The notes below the pieces were generated by a model. That model saw only the letters and a list, made by a program, of their open reading frames with translations, made no database searches and was not told where the DNA came from. Made by a program: the position numbers and the translations under genes. Below are positions 1 through 10,397 of a DNA stretch of 11,957 nucleotides, in pieces. Source of the stretch: Desulfobulbus sp. (lineage in GTDB: Bacteria; Desulfobacterota; Desulfobulbia; Desulfobulbales; Desulfobulbaceae); contig JAUWAH010000026.1 in assembly GCA_030602145.1 (NCBI GenBank), positions 1 through 11,957 of the forward strand, in the 5' to 3' direction. Position 1 is the first letter of the stretch. Each line of letters opens with the position of its first letter.

Positions 1-1375
1 GCAGATCGGACATGCCGGACAGCAGGTCACCCTGGTCCGTCCCAGTCTGCGTTCGCGTCCCTTCATCCCCATCCCTCCCGGTGACGAGGTTGGCAGGCGT
101 TGCCAGGTCGCGGAGCCGCTCATAGGCGGATTCGCGATCAAGCGATTGGTCGTAGACGCCGGCAACCAACGAGGCGTGAAGCACCGCCTGTCGTTCGGCG
201 GCGCTGATGGGGCCGATCCGGCTGCCGGGAGGCAGGATGAAAGCCCGCTCGGTCTCGGTCGGCCGCCCTTGGGCGTCGAGGAAACTGACCAGGGCCTCGC
301 CTACGGCCAGCTCGGTGATGGCCTTCTCCATGGTGAGGCCCGGCTTGGGCCGCATGGTCCGGGCGGCGGCGATGACGGCTTTCTGGTCGCGGGGCGTGTA
401 GGCACGCAGCCCATGCTGGACCCTGTTGCCCAGTTGGCCCAGGACCGTGTCCGGGATGTCGTTGGGGTTCTGGGTCACGAAAAAGAGCCCCACGCCCTTG
501 GAGCGGACCAGCCGCACCACCAGTTCGATCCGCTCGATCAGCGCGGCGGGGGCGTCTTTGAACAACAGGTGCGCTTCGTCGAAGAAAAAGACCAGGACCG
601 GTTTCTCCGGATCGCCGATCTCCGGCAACTGCTCAAACAACTCCGAGAGCAGCCAGAGCAGAAAGGCGCCATACACCTTGGGCGCATGGAGCAGCCTGTC
701 GGCGGTCAGGATGTTGACCATGCCCAGGCCCCGATGATCGGTCTGCATCAAGTCAAAGATGTTGAGCATGGGTTCGCCGAAGAATCGATCGCCGCCCTGA
801 TCCTCGATCTGGAGGAGGTTGCGTTGAATGGCGCCGATGCTTGCCGCGCTGACGGTCCCGTAGCGGGTGGTGAAATCCCTGGCATTTTCGCCTACATGCT
901 GAAGCATGGCCCGCAGGTCCTTGCAGTCGAGCAGCAGCAACCCCTGGTCGTCGGCAATCTTGAACACCAGATGGAGCACCCCGGTCTGCACCTCGTTGAG
1001 ACCAAGCATCCTGGCCAACAGCAGCGGCCCCATGTCGGACACCGTGGCCCGGACCGGATGTCCCTGCTCGCCGAACACATCCCAGAAGGTGGTGGGGCAA
1101 GCCGCCGGCTCGGGCAGGGGGAGACCGCGTTGGCGCAGCACGTCGGCCATGGCTTCGCTGATTGCACCGGGCTGACTGATGCCGCCCAGGTCTCCCTTCA
1201 CGTCGGCCATGAACACCGGAACACCCAAGCGCGAGCACTGCTCGGCCAGGGTCTGGAGGGTTACGGTCTTGCCGGTTCCGGTGGCCCCGGCGATCAGGCC
1301 GTGGCGGTTGGTCAGCCGCGGGAGGAGGTGGCACTCTCCGTGGGAGTGTTGCGCGATCAGCATTAGGTCGGCCAT
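1..1375 (-). CDS. DUF853 / YjgR-family HerA-like ATPase (C-terminus cut by window edge)
   Basis: The reading frame is open from an ATG at 1375 to the left edge, giving 458 codons with no stop, so the C-terminus lies outside the window. The protein starts [15 protein letters not shown] Walker A motif, GATGTGKT, sits at residues 30-37, and a Walker B motif at about 261-269 ends in DEAH (266-269), preceded by a hydrophobic FFF run. A sensor-like TQNPND lies at 301-306 and a conserved [12 protein letters not shown] segment follows. This order is typical of the DUF853 (YjgR) branch of HerA/FtsK-like P-loop ATPases, usually about 500 residues, so roughly 40-60 are probably missing. Its cellular role is not established; HerA relatives move DNA, but no nuclease partner is visible here. 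The start is supported by AAGGAG six bases upstream. It follows the efflux operon by 121 nt, with no clear promoter or terminator between, so read-through is possible. Confidence 0.9.
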   Translation of the reverse strand, partial: MADLMLIAQHSHGECHLLPRLTNRHGLIAGATGTGKTVTLQTLAEQCSRLGVPVFMADVKGDLGGISQPGAISEAMADVLRQRGLPLPEPAACPTTFWDVFGEQGHPVRATVSDMGPLLLARMLGLNEVQTGVLHLVFKIADDQGLLLLDCKDLRAMLQHVGENARDFTTRYGTVSAASIGAIQRNLLQIEDQGGDRFFGEPMLNIFDLMQTDHRGLGMVNILTADRLLHAPKVYGAFLLWLLSELFEQLPEIGDPEKPVLVFFFDEAHLLFKDAPAALIERIELVVRLVRSKGVGLFFVTQNPNDIPDTVLGQLGNRVQHGLRAYTPRDQKAVIAAARTMRPKPGLTMEKAITELAVGEALVSFLDAQGRPTETERAFILPPGSRIGPISAAERQAVLHASLVAGVYDQSLDRESAYERLRDLATPANLVTGRDGDEGTRTQTGTDQGDLLSGMSDL

Positions 1376-1381
1376 GGGTGA

Positions 1382-1387
1382 CTCCTT
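1382..1387 (-). promoter_or_regulatory. Ribosome binding site of the HerA-like ATPase gene
   Basis: The minus strand reads AAGGAG here, six bases before the ATG at 1375. It fixes the start and argues against longer frames that open further upstream in the 1376-1496 gap. Confidence 0.75.
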
Positions 1388-1496
1388 GAGCAGGAAAAGG
1401 TGGGCAAGCAATGCAGTCGAGCGAGGGGACTCGCGGCGCCATCGGGAACCCGCCATGGGGAAGATGTGGTCATGCCTCCGGGTGCAGGCGGGGTGT

Positions 1497-4708
<3,212 letters not shown>

Positions 4709-4712
<4 letters not shown>

Positions 4713-5743
4713 GGCTGGATGCGAAGGGCTTGGCCGTCCACCAGCAGCCGATGGTTGCCGGTGGCCACAGTTTCACCAGCCGCCAGGCCGGCGAGGATTT
4801 CGGTCAGGCCATCGTGGCGCATGCCGGTCCGAACCAATCGGAGCCGGGCCCGGTCGTCGATGACCACGAAGACCCTGTCCATCTGTCCGGCTGGGACGAC
4901 GGCGGCATCGGGAACCACGAGAGTCCTGGTGGTTGCGCCGGGCAGGAGGACACGGGCGAACTGGCCGGAGCGAAAATCGGCATGTGCAGGCAGTTCGAGG
5001 ATCAACGGCGCGGTACGCGATTGCGGGTCGGCCGCCGGGGCGATCTCGGTCACCGTGCCTCGGGTGGTCAGTCCGGCACCATCAATGCGGATAGTGAGAC
5101 TGTCGCCCGTCCGCACCCGGAGGAGCAGGCTTTCCGGTATGGTTGCCCGCACCTGAAAGGTGTTGCTGCTTTCCAGTTGGAGCAGGGCCATGCCGGGAGT
5201 GGCGAGGTCGCCGACGTTGGCATGCTTGCGGGTGACCAGCCCGTTAAAGGGGGCGGTGATGGTGGTGTAGCCGATCATGGTTTGCGCTTCGCGGTGGCCG
5301 GCCAGGGCAATAGCGTACTGGTCGGTCATGGATTTGACCGTTTCGGGAGTGGAGGCATTTTTAGCCAGCAGATTCTGCTCCCGTTCGAGATTGCGTCTGG
5401 CCTGGGCCAGTTGGGCCTCGGCAACGCGGAGCCGTGCACCGATCTCCTCGGCGCCGATAGCCACCAGCAGATCGCCGGCCTTGACGGCCTGGCCGAGTTT
5501 AATGTCCATGCGGGTGATCATCCCTGTCACTTTGGCGGCGATGGTGGCCCGTTCGGTGCCCTCCAGGGTGCCGGCCGCTTCGATCAGGGCCGCAACCTCC
5601 TGTTCGCTGACCGTGGCCACGGTCACGGTGACCGGCGAGACGGCCTTGGTCGCATCGGCCAGGGCCGGGGCGGCAACGCTCGACAAGATGATCGCAAACA
5701 GCCAGAACATGAGGGCGCCCGGTCGGAGGAAGATGTGGGCCAT
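4709..5743 (-). CDS. RND efflux periplasmic adaptor subunit (membrane-fusion protein, HlyD/AcrA type)
   Basis: This 344-residue adaptor would bridge the permease and the outer-membrane channel in the periplasm. The N-terminus has a hydrophobic signal (about 11-25) ending APALA at 25-29, a likely signal peptidase I site; there is no lipobox Cys, so it is not an evident lipoprotein. The first lipoyl half is at about 66-98 ([13 protein letters not shown]). A short alpha-helical hairpin follows at about 100-156, then the second lipoyl half with the family signature [13 protein letters not shown] (161-173). Beta-barrel (about 195-265) and membrane-proximal (about 270-344) domains complete the order. 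The start at 5743 lies two bases after the tolC-like stop and is preceded by GGGAG at suitable distance. The stop overlaps the permease start. Length and domain order are normal for a small RND adaptor. Confidence 0.93.
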
Positions 5744-5745
5744 GG

Positions 5746-7083
5746 TCAGTCTCCCTGGGTGAATTGGCGAAGGCCGACCGCCCGGCGGAGATCGGCGATG
5801 GCGATTCTGCGGGCGGCGGCGGCCAGAGTGTGGCTCATGCGAGCCTCGGTGAGGCGGTTTTCGGTGTCGATCAGTTCCGAGACGAGCAGTACCCCCTCCT
5901 TGAAGCGCAGCCGGGCCAGCCGGGTGCTCTCCGTGGCCGAGGCAACCATCTTGTCGGTCACCTTGAGCCGTTCTTCTTCCTGACGGAGGGCGAGAGCCGC
6001 CTGTTCCATCTCGAAACGGAAGGCGAGTTCCATTTTCCGTTGCTGCTCACGGGCAGCCCGTACCTGGGCTTCGGCCCGTTGGGTCGCGGCTCCGGTCTGC
6101 TGGCCGTCGAATAGGGTGTAGGAGAGACGAATGCCCGCACTCCAGGAGTTGCCCGAGCCGTCTGACAACTCGAACCCCTTGTCGACCTGATAACTGCCAA
6201 AGGCGTCGGCCGTGGGCAGGTATCCGGCTTCGGCTTGCCGTACCAAGGACTCCTGGGCCTTGATTGTCGCGGTTATGGCCGCCAACTCCGGCCGCCGGCT
6301 GCTGTCCCGTTCGGCGGGAATCTCCTGGCCCAGGTTGTCGGTGGTCTCAATGGCCACACTGTCGCCGGTGAGGCCCAGGAGATGCAAAAACCCCCGTTGG
6401 GCCAAGCTCAACCCGTGCCGGGCCAGGATCAATTGCTCCGCGGCTCTGGATTGCTGGACTTCGAGGTTGAGCACGTCTTCGTGAAGCAGGTTGCCCTCCT
6501 CGAAACGGGCCCGGGCCACGGCCAGGGACGCCTCGATGGCCTCCAGGGCCGACTGCCGCGCTCCGATCGTCTCCGTCGCCTGCACGATGGTGCAGAAGGC
6601 GCGCACCACCTCGAACTCGAGCCGGTTGCGAATGGCCGCCTGCTCATGCTCGGCGACCCGGCTGCGTTCACCGGCTGCCTCCAGGGCCGCCCGATCGTGG
6701 CCGCCGCTGTAGAGTCGGTACTGGACCGTGGCCCTGGTTTGCAGGGTGTCGGTGGTGCCCGGATCGTTGAAATCGATGGTTTCGGTGAACATCCCCTGAT
6801 TGAGGATATTGCCGAAAGAGTACATCGGGTTGTTGGTCCGGCCGTATTCGGCGCTGACCGTCAACTGGGGAAAGAAGGCGGCCTTGGCTGCCCTGATGTC
6901 GGCGTCGGCGATCTTGATCCGTTCCAGGGCGATGGCGCCGTCCGGATTGTGCCGCAGGGCATGGCTGGTCGCTTCGCGAACGGTCCACCGGGCAGGCACG
7001 GCATCGTTGGTGCTGGCGAGGAGTCCTTGGGGCAAGAAGGCCAGGAACACTGAAAAGACCACAATGAGGCATTGACGATCCAT
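5746..7083 (-). CDS. TolC-family outer-membrane efflux protein
   Basis: I place the start at the ATG at 7083, giving 445 residues. It begins MDRQCLIVVFSVFLAF, a good Sec signal peptide with likely cleavage near residue 23, and AAGG lies nine bases upstream. The same frame stays open to an ATG at 7212, but those 43 extra codons would bury the signal peptide, lack a ribosome site and cover a terminator-like hairpin. The mature protein shows the two internal repeats of the outer-membrane efflux family (about 37-240 and 265-440). These have long Ala/Glu/Arg-rich helices and two beta-strand regions (about 76-125 and 291-325), the latter ending SYTLFDGQQTGAA, typical of the family. It is the first gene of the pump operon; the adaptor starts two bases after its stop. 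It would form the outer-membrane exit duct. Confidence 0.93.
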   Translation of the reverse strand: MDRQCLIVVFSVFLAFLPQGLLASTNDAVPARWTVREATSHALRHNPDGAIALERIKIADADIRAAKAAFFPQLTVSAEYGRTNNPMYSFGNILNQGMFTETIDFNDPGTTDTLQTRATVQYRLYSGGHDRAALEAAGERSRVAEHEQAAIRNRLEFEVVRAFCTIVQATETIGARQSALEAIEASLAVARARFEEGNLLHEDVLNLEVQQSRAAEQLILARHGLSLAQRGFLHLLGLTGDSVAIETTDNLGQEIPAERDSSRRPELAAITATIKAQESLVRQAEAGYLPTADAFGSYQVDKGFELSDGSGNSWSAGIRLSYTLFDGQQTGAATQRAEAQVRAAREQQRKMELAFRFEMEQAALALRQEEERLKVTDKMVASATESTRLARLRFKEGVLLVSELIDTENRLTEARMSHTLAAAARRIAIADLRRAVGLRQFTQGD

Positions 7084-7144
7084 GACACTGAACCTTTTTT
7101 CAATGTACATCGATGAAAGGATGTGTATATTTCCTGAGAAAAGA

Positions 7145-7165
7145 AAAAGCGGCCAGTCCGCTTTT
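7145..7165 (-). terminator. Terminator-like hairpin in the tolC leader (possible attenuator)
   Basis: On the minus strand AAAAGCGG and CCGCTTTT form an 8-bp perfect stem with loop ACTGG, followed by a U-rich run (TTTTTCTTTT across 7135-7149). The GC core is only four pairs, so strength is uncertain. It points toward tolC and lies 61 bases before its start, with no minus-strand gene close upstream to terminate. It may therefore stop leader transcripts early, or the working promoter may lie downstream of it. Confidence 0.45.
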
Positions 7166-7171
7166 CGGCAT

Positions 7172-7194
7172 TTGAAGAGTTGTTCCTCTTGCAA
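7172..7194 (-). other. Second small hairpin in the tolC leader
   Basis: On the minus strand TTG-C-AAGAG and CTCTT-CAA pair around a six-base loop, GAACAA: eight pairs with one bulged C. It sits six bases upstream of the terminator-like stem, an arrangement compatible with a pause hairpin in an attenuated leader. It is AU-rich and may be chance. Confidence 0.3.
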
Positions 7195-7207
7195 TGGTCG
7201 CAAGGGG

Positions 7208-7236
7208 AACATAGGTTGTCATCTTGAATATTGCAA
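7208..7236 (-). promoter_or_regulatory. Candidate sigma-70-type promoter for the efflux operon
   Basis: On the minus strand TTGCAA (7231-7236) and TATGTT (7208-7213) are separated by exactly 17 bases, each matching four of six consensus positions. A transcript from here would start near 7201 and include both leader hairpins before reaching the tolC-like start at 7083. The -35 lies inside the palindrome ATTGCAAT (7230-7237). The match is modest and other promoters in the gap are possible; for example ATGTACAT at 7103-7110 is another short palindrome that could bind a regulator. Confidence 0.35.
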
Positions 7237-7289
7237 TAGCAATGGCTCTATGACTTCACTAGCACAGATAACATGCAGCCAACAGTTGC

Positions 7290-7295
7290 AGGGGG
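7290..7295 (+). promoter_or_regulatory. Ribosome binding site of the 11-residue-repeat protein gene
   Basis: AGGGGG lies ten bases before the ATG at 7306 and thirteen before the second ATG at 7309, which favours 7306 slightly. It supports this being a real gene, the only one on the plus strand. Confidence 0.55.
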
Positions 7296-7305
7296 ATAAG
7301 CAAAA

Positions 7306-7782
7306 ATGATGCCCAGGATCAGTCAAATGTTTGTTTGCGTTTTGGTCAGTGCAGTACTTGCTCTCCATGTACCGGTTGAGGCGGAGGAGCAGGCCGTTCG
7401 TCCCGAGCAGCAGAAGGAGGAACAGCAGCAGGGCAAATGGAACGAGGCCGGTAAGGAGGTCAAGGAGGCGGTCGGCACAGTGGCGGAAGCAACGAAGGAG
7501 ACAGCGGGAACCGCCTGGGATACGGTGAAGACCGAATCGGTCGACACCTGGGAGAAGACCAAGGCCGGGTCCCGTGAGCTGTATGAGTTGATGGAGGGCA
7601 AGACCCGGGAGGCCTGGCAGGTGACCAGAGAGGAGTCGATGACCATCTGGCAAAAGGGCAGGGCGATGATCCATGAGGCAACCGCTCCTGATCCACCGGC
7701 TCCTGCTGCTCCCACCGCACCGTCGGTCCCCGAGCCGGCCGCTCCGGCCACGCCCGCCGAACCGGCACCGTCTTCCCGGTAA
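7306..7782 (+). CDS. Small exported protein with 11-residue aromatic repeats and Pro/Ala tail (unknown function)
   Basis: I do not recognise a named family. The 158-residue product has a signal peptide (hydrophobic about 9-24, VPVEA at 22-26), so it is probably periplasmic or surface-exposed. A Gln/Glu-rich stretch (30-43) follows, then a Lys/Glu/Ala/Thr-rich region (about 44-124) predicted to be helical. It ends in a low-complexity Pro/Ala tail (127-155). Aromatics occur exactly every eleven residues: W71, W82, Y93, W104, W115. Eleven-residue periodicity is known from LEA group 3 and other amphipathic helical proteins that contact membranes or form right-handed coils; similarity here is by pattern only. 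It is transcribed divergently from the efflux operon, sharing a 222-bp gap. Its stop is 6 bases from the convergent stop of the MBL gene, with no terminator seen between. A cell-envelope or stress role is a guess. Confidence 0.75.
   Translation: MMPRISQMFVCVLVSAVLALHVPVEAEEQAVRPEQQKEEQQQGKWNEAGKEVKEAVGTVAEATKETAGTAWDTVKTESVDTWEKTKAGSRELYELMEGKTREAWQVTREESMTIWQKGRAMIHEATAPDPPAPAAPTAPSVPEPAAPATPAEPAPSSR
7477..7674 (+). repeat. Six-unit 11-codon (33-bp) coding repeat
   Basis: Residues 58-123 divide into six 11-residue units: TVAEATKETAG, TAWDTVKTESV, DTWEKTKAGSR, ELYELMEGKTR, EAWQVTREESM, TIWQKGRAMIH. Position 3 is aromatic in five of the six, position 4 is D/E/Q in five of six, and position 7 is K or R in five of six. 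The DNA copies have diverged, with TGG codons at 7516, 7549, 7615 and 7648, so the period is held at protein level rather than by recent duplication. Confidence 0.7.
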
Positions 7783-7788
7783 ACCGGC

Positions 7789-9177
7789 CTACAGTTCAAA
7801 GGATTCGTGCAGGCAGGGCATCTCGACCCTGGTTGCCTTGAGGTGAGTTGCCAGGGCCTGCATGGCCTTTTCCTCACCGTGGACCAGAAAGGTGCGCTCA
7901 GGTGCACCTGTCCGGCTATGCCAGTTGAGCAGTTCACGCTGATCGGCATGGGCGGAAAAACCGCCGATGGTGTAGATTTCGGCGTTGACTTCCACCTCTT
8001 CCTGAAAGACTCTCACCGTCTCCGCCCCGTCGATGATCTGGCGGGCCAGGGTGCCTCCGGCGGCATAGCCGACAAAGACCACCGAAGTTTCCGCTCGCCA
8101 AAGGTTGTGGCGAAGGTGATGACGGATACGGCCGCCGGTGCACATACCGGAGCCGGCGATGATCACTGCACCGCTCACGTGCTTGAGGGCCATGGACTCG
8201 GCGGCGTCGCGGATGATTTCCAGCCCCGGCAGTTCGAAGGGGTCCCGGCCGGCGGATATGACCGCCCAGGTCTCCTCGTCGAAACATTCGCGGTGACGCC
8301 GAAAGATCTGAGTGGCGGATATGGCCATGGGCGAATCGAGATACACCCGGAGATGGTGCGGCAATCGCTGTTGTTCAATCCCCTCCCGCAGGTAATACAG
8401 CAACTCCTGGGTTCGCTCCAGGGCAAAGCTGGGAATCAGCACGTTGCCGCCTCTGGCGATGGTGATGTTGATCGCCTGGTACAACTCCTCGATGGAGGGC
8501 GTCAGCGACTTATGCAACCGGTCGCCGTAGGTCGATTCCATCACCACCGTGTCGACATGGGGCGGCGGAGCCGGGTCGGGAAGGATGGCCCGACCGTCGT
8601 AACCGAGATCGCCGGAAAAGAGCACCCGCCGCTGCCGCCCCTTTTCCTCCAGTTCGAGGAGGATGCAGGCCGAGCCGAGAATGTGGCCGGCTTCGTAAAA
8701 GGTGGCTCGGATGCCGGGGCAGATATCGCGGGGCTCTTCGAAGGAGGCGACATCGACAAAGGCGTCCAGGCTGTTGAGGGCGTCCAGGGTGTTGTACAGT
8801 GGCTCAACGGCCTCGCCCCGGTTTCTTCGCTTGCTGGCCTTGTAGTTGCGGTAGCGGGCCTCCTCCTCCTGGATGCGGGCCGAATCGAGCAGCACCAGTC
8901 GGGCCAGTTCACGGCTGGCGGCGGTGGTCAGGATCGAGCCCCTGAATCCCTGCCGGCTCAGCAGCGGAATGCGTCCGCAATGGTCGAGATGGCCATGGGT
9001 GAGCAGGAGATAATCGATCGAGGCCGGATCGAAACCGAAACCGTTGCGGTTTTCCTCGTCCAAATCCCGGTTGCCCTGATAGAGGCCGCAGTCGATCAAT
9101 AGCCGTTTGCCGCCGCAGTCGATCAAAAAGCAGGAACCGGTGACATTGCGGGCTGCGCCGTGAAAGGTGATGCGCAT
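7789..9177 (-). CDS. MBL-fold beta-CASP protein with RMMBL domain (RNA-nuclease type)
   Basis: I start this at the ATG at 9177 (462 residues), with GGAG nine bases upstream; a TTG at 9192 in the same frame overlaps that site and is less likely. All metal-site motifs are present: HGHLDH (H61, H63, D65, H66), AGHILGSA (H164) and SGD (D190). H410 in GGFSAHAD and H433 in VHGEE complete the set. Beta-CASP motif A is E214 in ESTYGDR, and motif B is probably H354 after GSGMCTGGR. The beta-CASP cap spans about 225-370 and the RMMBL segment about 375-435. This is the CPSF-73/YSH1-like bacterial group, whose members are RNA endo- or exonucleases; the exact substrate is unknown. It lacks the extra C-terminal domain of RNase J. 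It follows the vWA-OmpA gene by 26 nt on the same strand, apparently in one operon. Confidence 0.93.
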   Translation of the reverse strand: MRITFHGAARNVTGSCFLIDCGGKRLLIDCGLYQGNRDLDEENRNGFGFDPASIDYLLLTHGHLDHCGRIPLLSRQGFRGSILTTAASRELARLVLLDSARIQEEEARYRNYKASKRRNRGEAVEPLYNTLDALNSLDAFVDVASFEEPRDICPGIRATFYEAGHILGSACILLELEEKGRQRRVLFSGDLGYDGRAILPDPAPPPHVDTVVMESTYGDRLHKSLTPSIEELYQAINITIARGGNVLIPSFALERTQELLYYLREGIEQQRLPHHLRVYLDSPMAISATQIFRRHRECFDEETWAVISAGRDPFELPGLEIIRDAAESMALKHVSGAVIIAGSGMCTGGRIRHHLRHNLWRAETSVVFVGYAAGGTLARQIIDGAETVRVFQEEVEVNAEIYTIGGFSAHADQRELLNWHSRTGAPERTFLVHGEEKAMQALATHLKATRVEMPCLHESFEL

Positions 9178-9203
9178 GGCCGATTGCTCCAACGAAGCGG
9201 GGA

Positions 9204-10298
9204 TTATTGCCCTTGTCCGCGCAGGACGATGGTCACCCGCCGGTTGAGCTGACGCCCCTCTTCACTGTCGTTGGCGGCCACCGGATTGGCGTAGCCGTAC
9301 CAGTAGAGCAGCATCCTGTTGGACTTGATGCCAAAATGGGTGCGCAGGTAGTTGCGCACGCTTTCGGCCCGCCGCTTGGACAGGTGGATGTTGTAGGCCT
9401 CGGTGCCGATGCTGTCGCAGAAGCCCGAAAGGGCGACATAGAGTTGCGGATGGGCAACCAGCAGGCGGCCGAGCTTGTCGAGTTCAGTGGCGAATTCCGG
9501 GCGGATGGTCGACTTGTCGAAATCAAAGAGGATATTGTTGAATCCGGCCGCCTGGGTGTCCAGATACAGCTTGCCCAGCAGATGCTCGGGGTGATTGTAG
9601 GCGGTGTCGAAATCGATGACCTGGGAACAGCTGTTGACGGCGGCGATGTCGTCGAGCAGTTTGCGGGCCTTGGCATCGGTGGCACTGGAAACGATGTTGA
9701 AGCAGATGTCGTATTTGGACGCCAGCATTCGGGCCTCGTCAAGGGGCTGCGGTTCGAGTCCCGGTTCGGTCATGTGCTTGCCATCGGAAAACATGAATAT
9801 CTCGGTGCGACCGGCAAGCCCCAGGAGATGTTCGAGTTTCATCAGGCCGGTTTGCAGCATGGGCGGGCTTTGCGGCGTGGTCGGCAGTTGTTCGATGGCG
9901 GCGGCGAAGTCTTCTTTCTGGTAATTCTGCAGCCGGTAATACGGCTTGAAGGCGAAGGGGGAGCCCGGCAGCCACAGTTCGCCCTTCCAGTGGGGATAGA
10001 GTCCGGCCTGCCAAGGCAGTTGCGGCAGCGAGGCGTTGCTGGCCCGCAGGATCTCCTTTTGCGCTTCGATTCTGGTCAGCCCCGTGGTCTTGTAGGGCAC
10101 GTCCATGGTGGTGGTCGGGTCGTAGAAGACAAAGAAATTGTCGGCCATGCGCAGGTAACGGCCCTGTTCGAGGGTGCGGAGATAGGTCCCTGATGTGGGT
10201 TTGAATTGCGGAGCCGGTTTGCCGCTCTCGGCGGGAATCGAGGTCAGCAGAAGAAACAGGATGGCGAGGAATAGGGGAAGGATGGGGTGGTTTTTCAT
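9204..10298 (-). CDS. vWA-like / OmpA C-terminal fusion protein, exported
   Basis: This 364-residue protein starts with a Sec signal (about 6-23, cleavage near IPA at 21-23) and no lipobox Cys, so it is probably periplasmic. Residues about 53-235 look like a von Willebrand factor A domain. FFVFYDPTTTM provides a DxTxT variant of the MIDAS motif (D60, T62, T64), LQTG a third-loop Thr (T150), and FMFSDG the acidic loop (D172). The C-terminal half (about 255-360) is an OmpA peptidoglycan-binding domain. It has FDFDKSTIRPEF, then SGFCDSIGTEAYNIHLSKRRA with D295 and R310 spaced as the two diaminopimelate-binding residues of E. coli OmpA, and NRRV (352-355). It has no beta-barrel. It would tether to the cell wall and hold a protein-binding domain in the periplasm. 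The start at 10298 has AGGAG nine bases upstream, and a strong promoter lies further up. Confidence 0.88.
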   Translation of the reverse strand: MKNHPILPLFLAILFLLLTSIPAESGKPAPQFKPTSGTYLRTLEQGRYLRMADNFFVFYDPTTTMDVPYKTTGLTRIEAQKEILRASNASLPQLPWQAGLYPHWKGELWLPGSPFAFKPYYRLQNYQKEDFAAAIEQLPTTPQSPPMLQTGLMKLEHLLGLAGRTEIFMFSDGKHMTEPGLEPQPLDEARMLASKYDICFNIVSSATDAKARKLLDDIAAVNSCSQVIDFDTAYNHPEHLLGKLYLDTQAAGFNNILFDFDKSTIRPEFATELDKLGRLLVAHPQLYVALSGFCDSIGTEAYNIHLSKRRAESVRNYLRTHFGIKSNRMLLYWYGYANPVAANDSEEGRQLNRRVTIVLRGQGQ

Positions 10299-10320
10299 CT
10301 AGTTGGACTCCTGTTGAGAC

Positions 10321-10337
10321 CTGCAGTGCGACTGCAG
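10321..10337 (-). other. Perfect hairpin in the 5' leader of the vWA-OmpA gene
   Basis: CTGCAGT and ACTGCAG form a 7-bp perfect stem around a 3-base loop. It lies inside the predicted leader, eight bases before the AGGAG ribosome site (10308-10312). There is no U-run after it, so it is not an intrinsic terminator. It could stabilise the 5' end of the message or affect ribosome access. Confidence 0.5.
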
Positions 10338-10369
10338 AGTGAAATCAAGGGGATCTCCGTTCTGTTTTG

Positions 10370-10397
10370 AGTATACCCGGCGATGGAAGGCTGTCAA
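10370..10397 (-). promoter_or_regulatory. Strong sigma-70-type promoter for the vWA-OmpA / MBL operon
   Basis: On the minus strand a perfect TTGACA (10392-10397) is followed after 16 bases by TATACT (10370-10375, five of six matches). This is the best promoter match noticed in the window. The expected start is near 10363, giving a leader of about 65 bases with a hairpin before the ribosome site. Confidence 0.75.

Noticed and set aside
146..1366. Plus-strand open frame of 406 codons
   Set aside because: It is antisense to the HerA-like ATPase, which carries Walker A and DEAH motifs in the correct order. The plus-strand product has no recognisable domain.
753..1442. Minus-strand frame of 229 codons starting in the gap before the ATPase gene
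   Set aside because: It is out of frame with the ATPase, has a Pro/Arg-rich composition, and lacks the Shine-Dalgarno site that instead fits the ATG at 1375.
1376..1496. Possible terminator or promoter between the pump operon and the ATPase gene
   Set aside because: I found only short GC symmetry without a T-run and no acceptable -35/-10 pair; only the ribosome site is supported.
7267..7272. GATAAC as a -10 element for the plus-strand repeat-protein gene
   Set aside because: It matches four of six positions, but no acceptable -35 lies 15-19 bases upstream.
7807..9102. Plus-strand frame of 431 codons
   Set aside because: It is antisense to the MBL/beta-CASP gene, whose metal-binding motifs are all intact on the minus strand.
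9190..9192. TTG at 9192 as the start of the MBL gene
   Set aside because: It overlaps the GGAG ribosome site that is well placed for the ATG at 9177, and family members usually begin near that ATG.
9207..10193. Plus-strand frame of 328 codons
   Set aside because: It is antisense to the vWA-OmpA gene and has no recognisable domain.
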